Notes under the pieces: model-generated
Databases searched by the model: none
Told to the model about the DNA's origin: nothing
What the model saw: the letters and a program-made list of their open reading frames with translations, nothing else
In this document: positions 10,209 to 19,757 of the stretch, piece after piece
How positions within the stretch are numbered: position 1 is the stretch's first letter
Layout of the letters: each line of letters starts with the position of its first letter
Assembly (NCBI GenBank): GCA_018823045.1
Contig: JAHJIX010000009.1
Location: 1 to 45,840 of the forward strand
Direction: 5' to 3'
DNA: 45,840 nt
From: Patescibacteria group bacterium
GTDB taxonomy: Bacteria; Patescibacteriota; Patescibacteriia; Magasanikbacterales; UBA922
Program-made: the position numbers and the translations under genes

Positions 10209-10871
10209 TTATGCCGCTTGTACTTGCTGCTCTAATATAGTCATACGCCCATCTAATAACTTAATATCTGAAAAAGCAGCCTCCACATCTTTTCTATTTT
10301 CTGAATCTGCATTTCTTAATACTTTTTCTGCATTTGCAAGTATTTTTTTTATGTCTTCTAACTCTTTATATATACCAGCTTTTCCACCATTAAACTCATC
10401 CTCTAAAAAATCTGTTTTATTGGCAATACTCATATATATTTTATCTTCTAGATGAACAAGATCATTTTTTGTCGCAACTGTTTCTGATAAAAATTGCATA
10501 ATTTCATCACGCCCCGTTTCGGCTTCTTTAAATCCTTGTTCTCTTGCTACTTTTGCTTCTTTAAATCCTTGCTCTCTTGCTTCTTTTGCTTCTTTAAATC
10601 CTTGTTCTCTTGCTACTTTTGCTTCTTTAAATCCTTGTTCTCTTGCTACTTTTGCTTCTTTAAATCCTTGTTCTCTTGCTACTTTTGCTTCTTTAAATCC
10701 TTGCTCTCTTGCTTCTTTTGCTTCTTTAAATCCATCCTTCATCTCTTGTTCTACATTATCAAAACGTTTGTCCATCTTGTCGAAACGTTTATCCATACTA
10801 TCAAAACGATCATTCATCTTAAGTATATGACCAGTCAAGATATCGAGTTGTTTTTCAATGGATGAAGACAT
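10209..10871 (-). CDS. Coiled-coil protein with tandem 11-residue repeats
   Basis: 220 aa; MDKRFDK heptads followed by about 6 tandem GFKEAK(V/E)AREQ units. Confidence 0.8.
   Translation of the reverse strand: MSSSIEKQLDILTGHILKMNDRFDSMDKRFDKMDKRFDNVEQEMKDGFKEAKEAREQGFKEAKVAREQGFKEAKVAREQGFKEAKVAREQGFKEAKEAREQGFKEAKVAREQGFKEAETGRDEIMQFLSETVATKNDLVHLEDKIYMSIANKTDFLEDEFNGGKAGIYKELEDIKKILANAEKVLRNADSENRKDVEAAFSDIKLLDGRMTILEQQVQAA
10518..10733 (-). repeat. In-frame 33-bp tandem repeat encoding GFKEAKVAREQ
   Basis: Near-identical 33-bp units visible in the DNA inside the coiled-coil ORF. Confidence 0.92.
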
Positions 10872-10900
10872 AACAAAAAAAGAAAAAACGTATTAAAGAT

Positions 10901-10930
10901 AGTATACGTTTTTTTTATATAAACTGTCAA
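10901..10930 (-). promoter_or_regulatory. Predicted sigma70 promoter of coiled-coil gene
   Basis: TTGACA (10930-10925), 18 bp, TATACT (10906-10901). Confidence 0.7.
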
Positions 10931-10936
10931 GGAAAA

Positions 10937-11380
10937 CTATGAATCTAAAATAAGCGTAATTGGACCATCATTTATAAGTTCAAGCTCCATATGTTCACCA
11001 AAAGCCCCTATTTCTACATGAAGACCCGCTTCAACACATTTATGCACTACAGCACCATATAATTCTTTAGCCAGCTCCTTTGGAGCAGAATTAGAAAAAC
11101 TTGGTCGTGTCCCCTTTTGACAATCACCATATAAAGTAAATTGGCTTACAATCAATAAACTTCCTTCTACATCAACAATACTCTTATCCATAAAGCTATC
11201 ACTACCATCACCGGCAAATAATCGTAATTTGAGTATTTTTTCAACCAAACGATCCGCATCAACCTTTGTATCATGTTTGTGAATAGCAACTAACAAGACA
11301 TACCCCTCAGCAATTTGGGCGATGGTCTTTCCGTCAACATCCACCATTCCACGTTTTACTTTTTGAAGTACAATTCTCAT
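10937..11380 (-). CDS. dtd: D-aminoacyl-tRNA deacylase
   Basis: MRIVLQKVKRG...SLLIVSQFTLYGDCQKGTRPSFSNSA...NDGPITLILDS. Start trimmed to MRIVLQ. Confidence 0.95.
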   Translation of the reverse strand: MRIVLQKVKRGMVDVDGKTIAQIAEGYVLLVAIHKHDTKVDADRLVEKILKLRLFAGDGSDSFMDKSIVDVEGSLLIVSQFTLYGDCQKGTRPSFSNSAPKELAKELYGAVVHKCVEAGLHVEIGAFGEHMELELINDGPITLILDS

Positions 11381-11434
11381 ATATACCAAAATAAATACGT
11401 CATTGACTATATATTCAATGACGTATAGTAGAGA

Positions 11435-11983
11435 TTAAATAGTCGTAATTTCTTTTTCTTTATCTTCTCCAACTTGTTTTATTTTTTCATTGTATTCCTT
11501 CACTAACATTTCTAATTTATCTTGTAACAAAAACTTTTCATCCTCAGAAATTTCTTTCGCTTTTTCTCCTTTATCAATATTTGAACGAACTTCTTCTCTA
11601 ATCTTACGATTTGCAATGCGTGCATCTTCTAATTTTTTATGCAAAATCTTAATCAAATCACTTCGACGCTCTGCAGTTAATTCTGGTAATGGTAAACGAA
11701 TTATTTTTCCATCATTAACAGGACTAATACCGACATCTGAATTACGAATTGCTTGCTCAACAGCTTGCATCAAACTCTTATCCCAAGGATCGACAGTTAG
11801 TGTTTTTGCATCTGCAACAGAAATATTTGCAACTGACCGAAGACTTTGTTTAGTTCCATATGCTTCAACAACTACATCTTCTACTAATGCAGGAGTTGCT
11901 CGTCCAGTTCGAAGTGATGAAATTTCTTGACGTAAATGTTCAATCGTTTTATTAAATTGTTCTTTATACACATCAATATCCAT
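11435..11983 (-). CDS. frr: Ribosome recycling factor
   Basis: LRTGRATPALVEDV...LPLPELTAERRSDLIK. Confidence 0.96.
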   Translation of the reverse strand: MDIDVYKEQFNKTIEHLRQEISSLRTGRATPALVEDVVVEAYGTKQSLRSVANISVADAKTLTVDPWDKSLMQAVEQAIRNSDVGISPVNDGKIIRLPLPELTAERRSDLIKILHKKLEDARIANRKIREEVRSNIDKGEKAKEISEDEKFLLQDKLEMLVKEYNEKIKQVGEDKEKEITTI

Positions 11984-12008
11984 ATCTAAAATACTAATAA
12001 TAAAATAC

Positions 12009-13091
12009 TTATTCCTTTGGAGGGATAGTAAACCCTAAATACAACTGGTTGTCAATACTTGGGTGCACACGCAATGCTGTTGGTAATTGTTTTGATGGTA
12101 ATTCTTTCGTAATCCAACTTACCCCCCCATCAATACTTTTATAAAAAGTAGAACGATCATTAATGGTTGCTGTATAATAAATCTCATTTTTATTTTGTGG
12201 ATTAACATCAAATCCATAAATCTTTGCACTTCCAGCAGGATGAATTAATTCTAACGTCTCCCAACTATCACCTGCATTTTCAGACACATGAATACCATAA
12301 GTAGACACATAATATAAATAATGTTCTTTTCCTGTATATGGAATAAAACGTCTAAATTCAAGGGCATCAGATAAATCTGCAATATCTTCATTAGCACTTA
12401 CCCATGTTTGTCCTGCATCAAAAGATCTATACATGCCATATTCTTTTGTCGCAACATACACACGATCTTTTACAAATGGGTCAACAAAGGCTTCTGCAAT
12501 TGGATAGCGAAATTGAAACACCGTTTGCCAACTTACTCCCGTATCTTTACTCACAAGAAATCTTCCTTTTGTAGTTGCTAAATATACATCATATGGTGCT
12601 ACCGGACTAATAAGTACTGACACAACATTATCGCTACTTGATTCCCGATGAACTTCTGACCATGTTCGAGTACAATCAGTACTCTTATATACTAATTTCC
12701 CATTTGTTACATAGAGTGTACATTTATCTTTTGGATGCACCGCTACTCCATAAATAAATCCTTGCGTTAATGATGGTGACAATGGCTGTTGCCAAGTTAT
12801 TCCATTATCATGCGTAAAAAACAACCCATGACCACGAGATGCCCAATACATAGTGCTAGGATCTTGTGGATCATCAAAAATACGATACACACTCACCCCA
12901 GACATATTCTTTATTCCATCAGACTTTGGCAACGTTGATACAGGCTGCCAACTTTCTCCTTTATTGCTCGATGCAAACATGCCAGCAGGCCCACTACTAT
13001 TAGAAGACGAAGACCCAAAAGAAACACACCCTTGTCCTATAAATAAAAGGCTCAGTGCACACAAACTCAATAGACGAACATATGTTTTCAT
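12009..13091 (-). CDS. Lipoprotein with BNR/Ycf48-like beta-propeller repeats
   Basis: Lipobox LFIGQGC; repeated S.D.G.SW motifs. Confidence 0.8.
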   Translation of the reverse strand: MKTYVRLLSLCALSLLFIGQGCVSFGSSSSNSSGPAGMFASSNKGESWQPVSTLPKSDGIKNMSGVSVYRIFDDPQDPSTMYWASRGHGLFFTHDNGITWQQPLSPSLTQGFIYGVAVHPKDKCTLYVTNGKLVYKSTDCTRTWSEVHRESSSDNVVSVLISPVAPYDVYLATTKGRFLVSKDTGVSWQTVFQFRYPIAEAFVDPFVKDRVYVATKEYGMYRSFDAGQTWVSANEDIADLSDALEFRRFIPYTGKEHYLYYVSTYGIHVSENAGDSWETLELIHPAGSAKIYGFDVNPQNKNEIYYTATINDRSTFYKSIDGGVSWITKELPSKQLPTALRVHPSIDNQLYLGFTIPPKE

Positions 13092-13102
13092 ATGTGATGT
13101 TA

Positions 13103-14044
13103 TTATGGAATAGCAAGTAAAATTTGTTCCACGGATAATCGTGGGTGAATATTTTGGCGTAATAATGTTTTTGTTGTAAAAATATGTTCTGCAATATCAA
13201 TAATCGCCTTTTTTGGCAACACAACTGACTTTGGGAACTGATGTATATTATACTCTAAGTCATTATTTGTCGCAATTAAACTCATGTCTCGAATAATCAA
13301 TAACCAAATATCAAGAACTCGAATTAAGGACTCTCTTGTTAAAATATGATCACTTTTATCACCAAATAATTCATCTGTTGCCGCAATTTTTTTATATAAC
13401 GGCGCATGAATTAATGATAAAAAACGTCGCACTTCTTGTTTATATTCATCAAATGAATCAGGATCCTTTGCCCAACGCATCGCTTGCCCAGGACACCCTC
13501 GTGCAAAACGCGCCATTTCTTCTACCAGCCCATCATAGCCTTCTTTTTTTAAAGCGTCCTCGATTTCTTTTGTTGCTACTTCATGCAAATAGACGGTATG
13601 ACAACGAGAACGAATAGTCGCAAGTAATTGTGTATCATCATATGTCAATAAAAAAAAGATCGTTTTTTGCGTTGGTTCTTCAATTGTTTTTAATAAGGCA
13701 TTACTTGCATGGATATTCATTTTTTCTGCTCCATCAATAATCACAATCTTATACCCTTTCATTGATGCATATTGTCCAATCACTTGACGCATTTCTCGAA
13801 TTTGTGTCACATCAATATTCTTTTTTGTTTTTCCTGTTTTGAGATTTTTTTCTTGTGAAAGAATATAAAAATCCGGATGCACACTTAAGGCATCTTTTGT
13901 TGTATCAAGAAGAGTTGCCGCTATTGTCTTTGCAAGAGTCTTTTTCCCTACATGAGGGGCACCGACAATACAATATGCGTGATGCAAAGCCTCTTTTTGT
14001 CGTAATGTCTCAAATTGTTGATAAACGTCCTTATGTCCAATCAT
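13103..14044 (-). CDS. holB: DNA polymerase III delta' subunit
   Basis: AYCIVGAPHVGKKTLAKTIA, NALLKTIEEPTQKTIFFLLT, RSRCHTVYL. Confidence 0.88.
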   Translation of the reverse strand: MIGHKDVYQQFETLRQKEALHHAYCIVGAPHVGKKTLAKTIAATLLDTTKDALSVHPDFYILSQEKNLKTGKTKKNIDVTQIREMRQVIGQYASMKGYKIVIIDGAEKMNIHASNALLKTIEEPTQKTIFFLLTYDDTQLLATIRSRCHTVYLHEVATKEIEDALKKEGYDGLVEEMARFARGCPGQAMRWAKDPDSFDEYKQEVRRFLSLIHAPLYKKIAATDELFGDKSDHILTRESLIRVLDIWLLIIRDMSLIATNNDLEYNIHQFPKSVVLPKKAIIDIAEHIFTTKTLLRQNIHPRLSVEQILLAIP

Positions 14045-14059
14045 AGTATGTCTAGTGTA

Positions 14060-15205
14060 TCATAATTCTTTCTCTTCAACAACGGACAATAGGACCTTCG
14101 CTGTTTCCTCTCCGGTCTTCTCCCAAGAAAACTTCTGCGCTTGTTTTTGACCCTCTCGCACCAATCGTTGATGCTCTTCATCATTTCGAAGCAACACATA
14201 CAAACTATCTACCATTTGCCCAATATCTGTTGGAGCCACATAAAACGCTGCATGCCCTGCAATATCCTCAAAACTCAATCCTTTTGAACAAATCACCGGA
14301 ACTCCTGCAGCCATTGCTTCAAGCACTGGAATACCAAATCCTTCATATAAACTCGGAAACAAAAAGACAGTAGCCCCTTGCATAATAACAGGTAAGTCTT
14401 CACTCTCAATCCATCCTAATACCACGATATCTTTTTTAAACGGACTCTCTTCCAAAGCTTCTTCTACTGCCTCATACCCATATCCGGGCTTCCCCACCAA
14501 TACTAAAAGCGTTTCTTTATCACTCGTTCTTTTTTTATACTGCTCAAATGCATGAATAATCGATACCGTGTTTTTCTTTTCTTCTAAACGACTTACGGAC
14601 AAAATATACGGTGCGGTTATATTGTACTGTTTTTTCACTTTTTCAATCTGTTCTTTTTGTATTTCTTCTCCAAATCGCACATCATAACCATGTGGAATTA
14701 TATGTATCTTTGCATCCTTTTCTCCCTCATTACATAAACGAAGAATTTCTTTTTTAGTAAACAAACTTGGAGTCAAAATGTCAGAAAGTGATTTCATCGC
14801 ATATTTTGCAGACCAAAGTGAATACCAACGCTCAAATATATTATAACTGTTTGGAAAAACTGCCGCAGCCACATCATGCACCATCATAATAGTCTTTTTT
14901 GGGTGAATCATTGGTGGCACATGTGCTAGGATAAATAATACATCTGGTGCACGACGAAACATTTCCCAACTTAAACGAATCTGCGTCCATAATCGTTTTG
15001 GTGGCCATTTTAACTCTACGACTTCCCAATTATCTGGCATACCATCAAGAACATCTTTTGCCAATGGCTCAGCTATATAGAGCCTCACGGTAATATCATC
15101 ACCAACAAGATGTTTTTTTAATTCTTGCAACACAAAAAAGGCGTACCATTCTACACCGGTTCTTTTTTTTTCTGCTAATCGTGATGCGTCTATGCCTATG
15201 ATCAT
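14060..15205 (-). CDS. Glycosyltransferase family 4
   Basis: ILSVSRLEEKKNTVSIIHAF...FPSLYEGFGIPVLEAMAAGVPVICS. Confidence 0.92.
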   Translation of the reverse strand: MIIGIDASRLAEKKRTGVEWYAFFVLQELKKHLVGDDITVRLYIAEPLAKDVLDGMPDNWEVVELKWPPKRLWTQIRLSWEMFRRAPDVLFILAHVPPMIHPKKTIMMVHDVAAAVFPNSYNIFERWYSLWSAKYAMKSLSDILTPSLFTKKEILRLCNEGEKDAKIHIIPHGYDVRFGEEIQKEQIEKVKKQYNITAPYILSVSRLEEKKNTVSIIHAFEQYKKRTSDKETLLVLVGKPGYGYEAVEEALEESPFKKDIVVLGWIESEDLPVIMQGATVFLFPSLYEGFGIPVLEAMAAGVPVICSKGLSFEDIAGHAAFYVAPTDIGQMVDSLYVLLRNDEEHQRLVREGQKQAQKFSWEKTGEETAKVLLSVVEEKEL

Positions 15206-15230
15206 ATTTACTGATTCAATAACAATATAA

Positions 15231-15353
15231 CTAAGCCAATGCTTTTACATCTTCTACTGCACTCAAAAATGCTTCATATGCTTCTTCTGTTAATACAAAA
15301 TCAAATTCTTTTTTAGATGTATCAAAAAATACTTTTTTATCTTCTTTGTCTCT
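15231..15353 (-). pseudogene. Remnant of a small protein (possibly DUF1778/TacA-like antitoxin C-terminus)
   Basis: Open frame DKEDKKVFFDTSKKEFDFVLTEEAYEAFLSAVEDVKALA* without start codon; in-frame TAG just upstream. Confidence 0.35.
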
Positions 15354-15444
15354 CTAGAATTACATTTTGGACACCTTTTTTACCTACACACTATCTCACT
15401 TTTTAGCACCACCTACTTTTCCATTAACCCTTTATATTCAATTC

Positions 15445-16452
15445 TTACTTCGTCGCAGAAATACTTCGTTTATAGTTATCTAAATTTTCAAGTGCAATAC
15501 CGGTTCCTTTTGCTACACACAGTAATGGCTCGTCTGCAACGTAGCAAGCTACTCCTGTTGCTTGAGCAACTAATTCATTTAAATGACGTAATTGACTTGA
15601 TCCACCGGACATAATAATCCCTTTATTCATAACATCCGCAGACAACTCTGGTGGTGTATCGTGCAGTACTTGTTTTACAGCTTCAATTAATCCTTCTAAA
15701 TCGTGCTGTAATGCTTCTGTTGTATCATTTGAAGTTACGGTAATGTTTCTCGGGAGACCAGTAATCATATCCCGTCCTTTGACTTCCATTTCTAAGGGTT
15801 CATCCATAAACAAAGCAGAACCCACATGAATTTTCACTTCTTCGGCAGAGCGATCACCAATTGCTAAACCATATTTTTTACGAATAAATTCAGCAATAGA
15901 AGCATCAAAACGTGTTCCCCCAATACGAACAGATCCGCAAGAAACAATACCACCTAAAGAAATAACAGCAATTTCACTTGTTCCTCCACCAATGTCAATT
16001 ATCATATGCCCTGATGCTGTCCCAATTGGAATATCAGCGCCAATAGCGGCAACAATAGGCTCTTTAATAATGTATGCCGCGCGCGCACCTGCTGCCATTG
16101 CGGCATCAATCACTGCACGACGTTCAGTTGAAGTAATCCCCGCAGGGACAGCAATCATCACCTCAGGACGAAACAAGCGAATACCACCCAAGGCACGATT
16201 AATGAAATAGCGAAGCATGGCTTCTGTTGTTCTATAATTTGCAATAACTCCATCTTTTAATGGACGCTCCGCAATAATACTATCTGGTGTTCTCCCAATC
16301 ATTTCTTTTGCTTCAAGGCCAACGGCAAGTACTCGATTATCATCTTTAGAAATAGCTACAACTGACGGTTCATTAATGACTATTCCATGCTTTGGTTGAA
16401 ACACAATGACATTCGTTGTTCCAAGATCAATCGCAATTTTTTTTATCCACAT
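15445..16452 (-). CDS. mreB: Rod shape-determining protein MreB
   Basis: IAIDLGTTNVIVF, RPEVMIAVPAGITSTERRAVIDAA, IDIGGGTSEIAVISLGGIV. Confidence 0.95.
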   Translation of the reverse strand: MWIKKIAIDLGTTNVIVFQPKHGIVINEPSVVAISKDDNRVLAVGLEAKEMIGRTPDSIIAERPLKDGVIANYRTTEAMLRYFINRALGGIRLFRPEVMIAVPAGITSTERRAVIDAAMAAGARAAYIIKEPIVAAIGADIPIGTASGHMIIDIGGGTSEIAVISLGGIVSCGSVRIGGTRFDASIAEFIRKKYGLAIGDRSAEEVKIHVGSALFMDEPLEMEVKGRDMITGLPRNITVTSNDTTEALQHDLEGLIEAVKQVLHDTPPELSADVMNKGIIMSGGSSQLRHLNELVAQATGVACYVADEPLLCVAKGTGIALENLDNYKRSISATK

Positions 16453-16475
16453 ATATTATGCTCGTTGACTATTAT

Positions 16476-17948
16476 TTATAAATTAACCGAAAAATATCTA
16501 TCTTCTCTTAAATCGGTATGAATGGTATATGCATTATCATACCATTCTTTTTCTTCTTCGGCGGGAAGAGCTCCTTGTATAGTTGTACCAAATTCATGCA
16601 AAAGCGTCAAACCATGCGCTTCTGTCCCCAGTTGTTTTTGTACGGTTAATTGATATGTTCCTGATTGAATTTGTTGCACAATATCAGGATCAAGAAGATA
16701 GCGGAAAATAAGATGTTCTTCTTTCCCAGGTTCTATAACCGTAAATATACCAAACCAACGTTTTCCTTGTTCAAAACCTTGGTCTACTTGTGCTGGATCA
16801 ATACGAATATGATTTCCTTGGGGATCTACAATCTCAACTTCTTGCAATACTGAACCTGCAGGCACATATATTCGCGCATAGGTACGATAACGAGTGGTAC
16901 GCCAATCAAAAGTCCCTGTATGCGTATAGGTCATACTTGCTTGCCCAATAAACTGCTCTTCTTGTTTACTAATATGATAGGTCACATGTCTTTCCATGGC
17001 ATGATCAGTTTTTAGTGCGGCTAAATTTGCATCAGCCCATAGCAAATAATCTCCATCTGTTTTTTCCATAGAACCATCCCAACCTTGCTCTTGTGCCATA
17101 GTAGCAATAGCTTCTTCTACTCCATAAATCATGATTTGTTTTTCTTTCAACAAATCCATAAATAATGCCATATACTCTTCACTATCAAACAAGGCATTAT
17201 ACCCGACTCGTTTAATAATTTCATCAAAAAATGGACGCATGATTTGTTTTCTATCGCTAAAATGAATTCCTCTATCTTGAAAATCGTACTCCACTTCTTT
17301 TTCGAGTAATTCAATAACATTACTCGCATTAAAGGTTAGCCCCTGTACTTCAATTGGTCCTGTTTTTTCAAGAATTGCTTCAAGCACATGCGTGGTTACT
17401 CCAATAACTCCATCAATTTCTTTTGCAGCAACTCCTCCTTCTGCTTCATAAAACTCAAGAGAACGTTTTGTACTTTGTATAAAATCAGGTGACCAGTTGC
17501 TATCTCTAAAATACCATCGGTCAACATATAATTCTTTTGTAAGAATTGTAGGTGGCGTCACCTTCCAATTTGCAGGAGCACGTCCATCAATTCCTTCTGT
17601 TCCTTCCATCATCAAAATATGTGGTACACCTTTTTCTACTTCAAGTGTTGCATATGAACCAATAAATCCCCCACCTGGACGCATTTCTGTATTATTTAAA
17701 AAGAGAAGTAAATAGGTTTTCTTTTCTTCAAACCCAAGTAAACTTGGCAATTGATCAACAATATCTTCATGCTCTTCTCCAATGACTTGTTTTAATTGTT
17801 TTTGAATAATTGGATTTGAAACGATATTTTCACGTAAATATTTATACGTCAAAAAACCACCAATGCCCATAAGTACTATTGCTAAAAAAACAATATATGG
17901 CCAGCGTCTTTTTTTATCTCTTTTTCTTTGAAACATATGATAATGCAT
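16476..17948 (-). CDS. DUF4012 domain protein
   Basis: LLLFLNNTEMRPGGGFIGSYATLEVEKG is the DUF4012 hallmark; N-terminal TM. Confidence 0.88.
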   Translation of the reverse strand: MHYHMFQRKRDKKRRWPYIVFLAIVLMGIGGFLTYKYLRENIVSNPIIQKQLKQVIGEEHEDIVDQLPSLLGFEEKKTYLLLFLNNTEMRPGGGFIGSYATLEVEKGVPHILMMEGTEGIDGRAPANWKVTPPTILTKELYVDRWYFRDSNWSPDFIQSTKRSLEFYEAEGGVAAKEIDGVIGVTTHVLEAILEKTGPIEVQGLTFNASNVIELLEKEVEYDFQDRGIHFSDRKQIMRPFFDEIIKRVGYNALFDSEEYMALFMDLLKEKQIMIYGVEEAIATMAQEQGWDGSMEKTDGDYLLWADANLAALKTDHAMERHVTYHISKQEEQFIGQASMTYTHTGTFDWRTTRYRTYARIYVPAGSVLQEVEIVDPQGNHIRIDPAQVDQGFEQGKRWFGIFTVIEPGKEEHLIFRYLLDPDIVQQIQSGTYQLTVQKQLGTEAHGLTLLHEFGTTIQGALPAEEEKEWYDNAYTIHTDLREDRYFSVNL

Positions 17949-17962
17949 TATTGATTATATAT

Positions 17963-18078
17963 CCCTCCCCTATAAGGGGAGGTTAGGTGGGGTCTTTCGG
18001 AGGAGATAAAGAATAATTATATTCTCACCATCTGAATTGCAAAGACGGACCCCCTCTAACTCCCCCTCATAGGGGGAG
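17963..18078. repeat. Palindromic intergenic repeat family A, copy 1
   Basis: CCCTCCCCTATAAGGGGAGGTTAGGTGGGGTC...GACCCCCTCTAACTCCCCCTCATAGGGGGAG-type imperfect inverted repeat; near-identical ends at 33501-33613. Confidence 0.88.
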
Positions 18079-18089
18079 AACCTTTTTAT

Positions 18090-19613
18090 TTATTTTTTTC
18101 TTTTTTTCTGTGACACATTAAACCCTAAATACTTTCCAAACATTAAATGAGTTACTGCATCAATCGCAGGCACTGCACTCACTAAAATCATAGTTAATGG
18201 GAGCAATGCCCATTGAAGTAACATAAAAATATAGCGATGTTTTGGGTGAGATTTTGGCCGCTGTGGCAACAATGGGAAACTCAGCAGTGCTGACAAGACC
18301 ATACCCATTAATGCCATTTTCATCAAAAAACCAAGCAAATATGGCGTGTTAAAAAACAAAGCACTCTGTCTTACTGATTGTGGCGCCATCCACATTGGGA
18401 GTTGCCCCAAAATAGTAATTAAAATAGCAACACAACCCCAAGACCATTTTCCTTCCCATTCAAGAAACACCCATTTTACTTTTTTCCATAACGGAATCAA
18501 CTTTCCTTTTTTTCTAAATTCTGTAATCAAATACGGCACATGCTCAACCCCCCATGCCCAACGACGCTGTTGTTTATATAAATTTTTAATACTCGCCCAC
18601 CAATTATCATCTCGCACTGTATCCATAGATACTGGTAAATACAATGGAGTCACACGATAGTCCCCGTTATAGTGAATCAAACATTGATAAAAAATACGAG
18701 AATCTTCACTCACAATACGTTTTTCATGAAAACCAACATCAACGATCGCTTGCCAACTCATAGAGTGAGAAGAAAAAGTCACTAATCCATCTTGGCGCGC
18801 CAAACTCATAAAGGTCCAAAAGGTGGTACCAAATGACATAATACGAAGTGGCGCTGGTGAATCCCAAATATTATTATTATAAAGAGCAATAGGCTGAAAT
18901 GATGTGCGTGTCGGTGTCGGGTGCGTACAATACAAATACGTTAAATAGGCAAAATATTGCACATGACAAATCGTATCAATATCAAAAATCGTTGTAATAA
19001 CTTTTGTATAATCCCAACCTTGTTTATCAATATATTCTTTCATCTGTGACTCAGCATAATGCAAGTTTGATCCTTTTCCTGCAATTTCTCCTGTTAAATC
19101 TTTTGGATGAAGTGTGCCTACAATATCAAAAAAATGCTCCCCAAATTTTACTTTTGCTTTTTCAAGCACATCATAATATTGTTCTTTTGCCCGTTCCTCT
19201 CCTGCAATCACAATAATAAATCGATCTTTTTGATATACTGCATCAACAATACTTTGAATACCTGTTTCTACTACTTCCCATTCTTCTTTATATAAAGTCA
19301 AAAAAATAACATGCCGTTTTTCTTCCCAATCAGTAAGTTCATGACGCATTAAATCCTTCCAATCAATTTTTCTCACCTTATGAAAGCGCATCCAAGAAAC
19401 GGTCAAATAAAATGAAAAATTAATAACACGTAATACCCAATAAATATCAAATAAAATAACCACATAAATCATCCAAAGTGGTTGTGTAACTGATAACACA
19501 AGAGCAGTAATTAAGGTGACCCAAATACTTAAACCAGGGAGTATCTCAAGTAGTCTATATTTTTGGAATGTTGTAAGCATATTTTTTTGTGTAACATGTA
19601 ACTTAATAGTCAT
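18090..19613 (-). CDS. Membrane glycosyltransferase family 2-like protein
   Basis: Multiple TM helices; DIDTICHVQYF, QQRRWAWGVEH. Start trimmed to MTIKLHV because the upstream ORF part lies in a repeat. Confidence 0.82.
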   Translation of the reverse strand: MTIKLHVTQKNMLTTFQKYRLLEILPGLSIWVTLITALVLSVTQPLWMIYVVILFDIYWVLRVINFSFYLTVSWMRFHKVRKIDWKDLMRHELTDWEEKRHVIFLTLYKEEWEVVETGIQSIVDAVYQKDRFIIVIAGEERAKEQYYDVLEKAKVKFGEHFFDIVGTLHPKDLTGEIAGKGSNLHYAESQMKEYIDKQGWDYTKVITTIFDIDTICHVQYFAYLTYLYCTHPTPTRTSFQPIALYNNNIWDSPAPLRIMSFGTTFWTFMSLARQDGLVTFSSHSMSWQAIVDVGFHEKRIVSEDSRIFYQCLIHYNGDYRVTPLYLPVSMDTVRDDNWWASIKNLYKQQRRWAWGVEHVPYLITEFRKKGKLIPLWKKVKWVFLEWEGKWSWGCVAILITILGQLPMWMAPQSVRQSALFFNTPYLLGFLMKMALMGMVLSALLSFPLLPQRPKSHPKHRYIFMLLQWALLPLTMILVSAVPAIDAVTHLMFGKYLGFNVSQKKRKK

Positions 19614-19660
19614 TCTGTGAGTGAAGCTCAGCGGAGTCGAAGAATCTCCTGTCAGTACGA

Positions 19661-19754
19661 TGCTGGCTCCATAGTCCCGATAGGGCTGTGGAGCCCTCGT
19701 GCTCAGCATATAAGCTCCACAGCTTCCGTTTCACTCCAGACTATGGAGCTAGCA
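19661..19754. repeat. Palindromic intergenic repeat family B, copy 1
   Basis: TGCTGGCTCCATAGTCCCGATAGGGCTGTGGAGCC...GCTCCACAG...ACTATGGAGCTAGCA inverted repeat; second copy at 36809-36904. Confidence 0.88.
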
Positions 19755-19757
19755 ATT

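Noticed and set aside
10518-10733. Possible second CRISPR array (regular 33-bp repeats)
   Set aside because: Units are contiguous, in-frame and without spacers: a coding tandem repeat.
10494-10865. 123-aa plus-strand ORF with repeated FFKSLFSCYFC
   Set aside because: Antisense of the coiled-coil tandem repeat; no RBS or promoter.
18090-19709. GT2 ORF beginning at 19709
   Set aside because: First 32 residues are encoded by palindromic repeat DNA; Met at 19613 is the more likely start.
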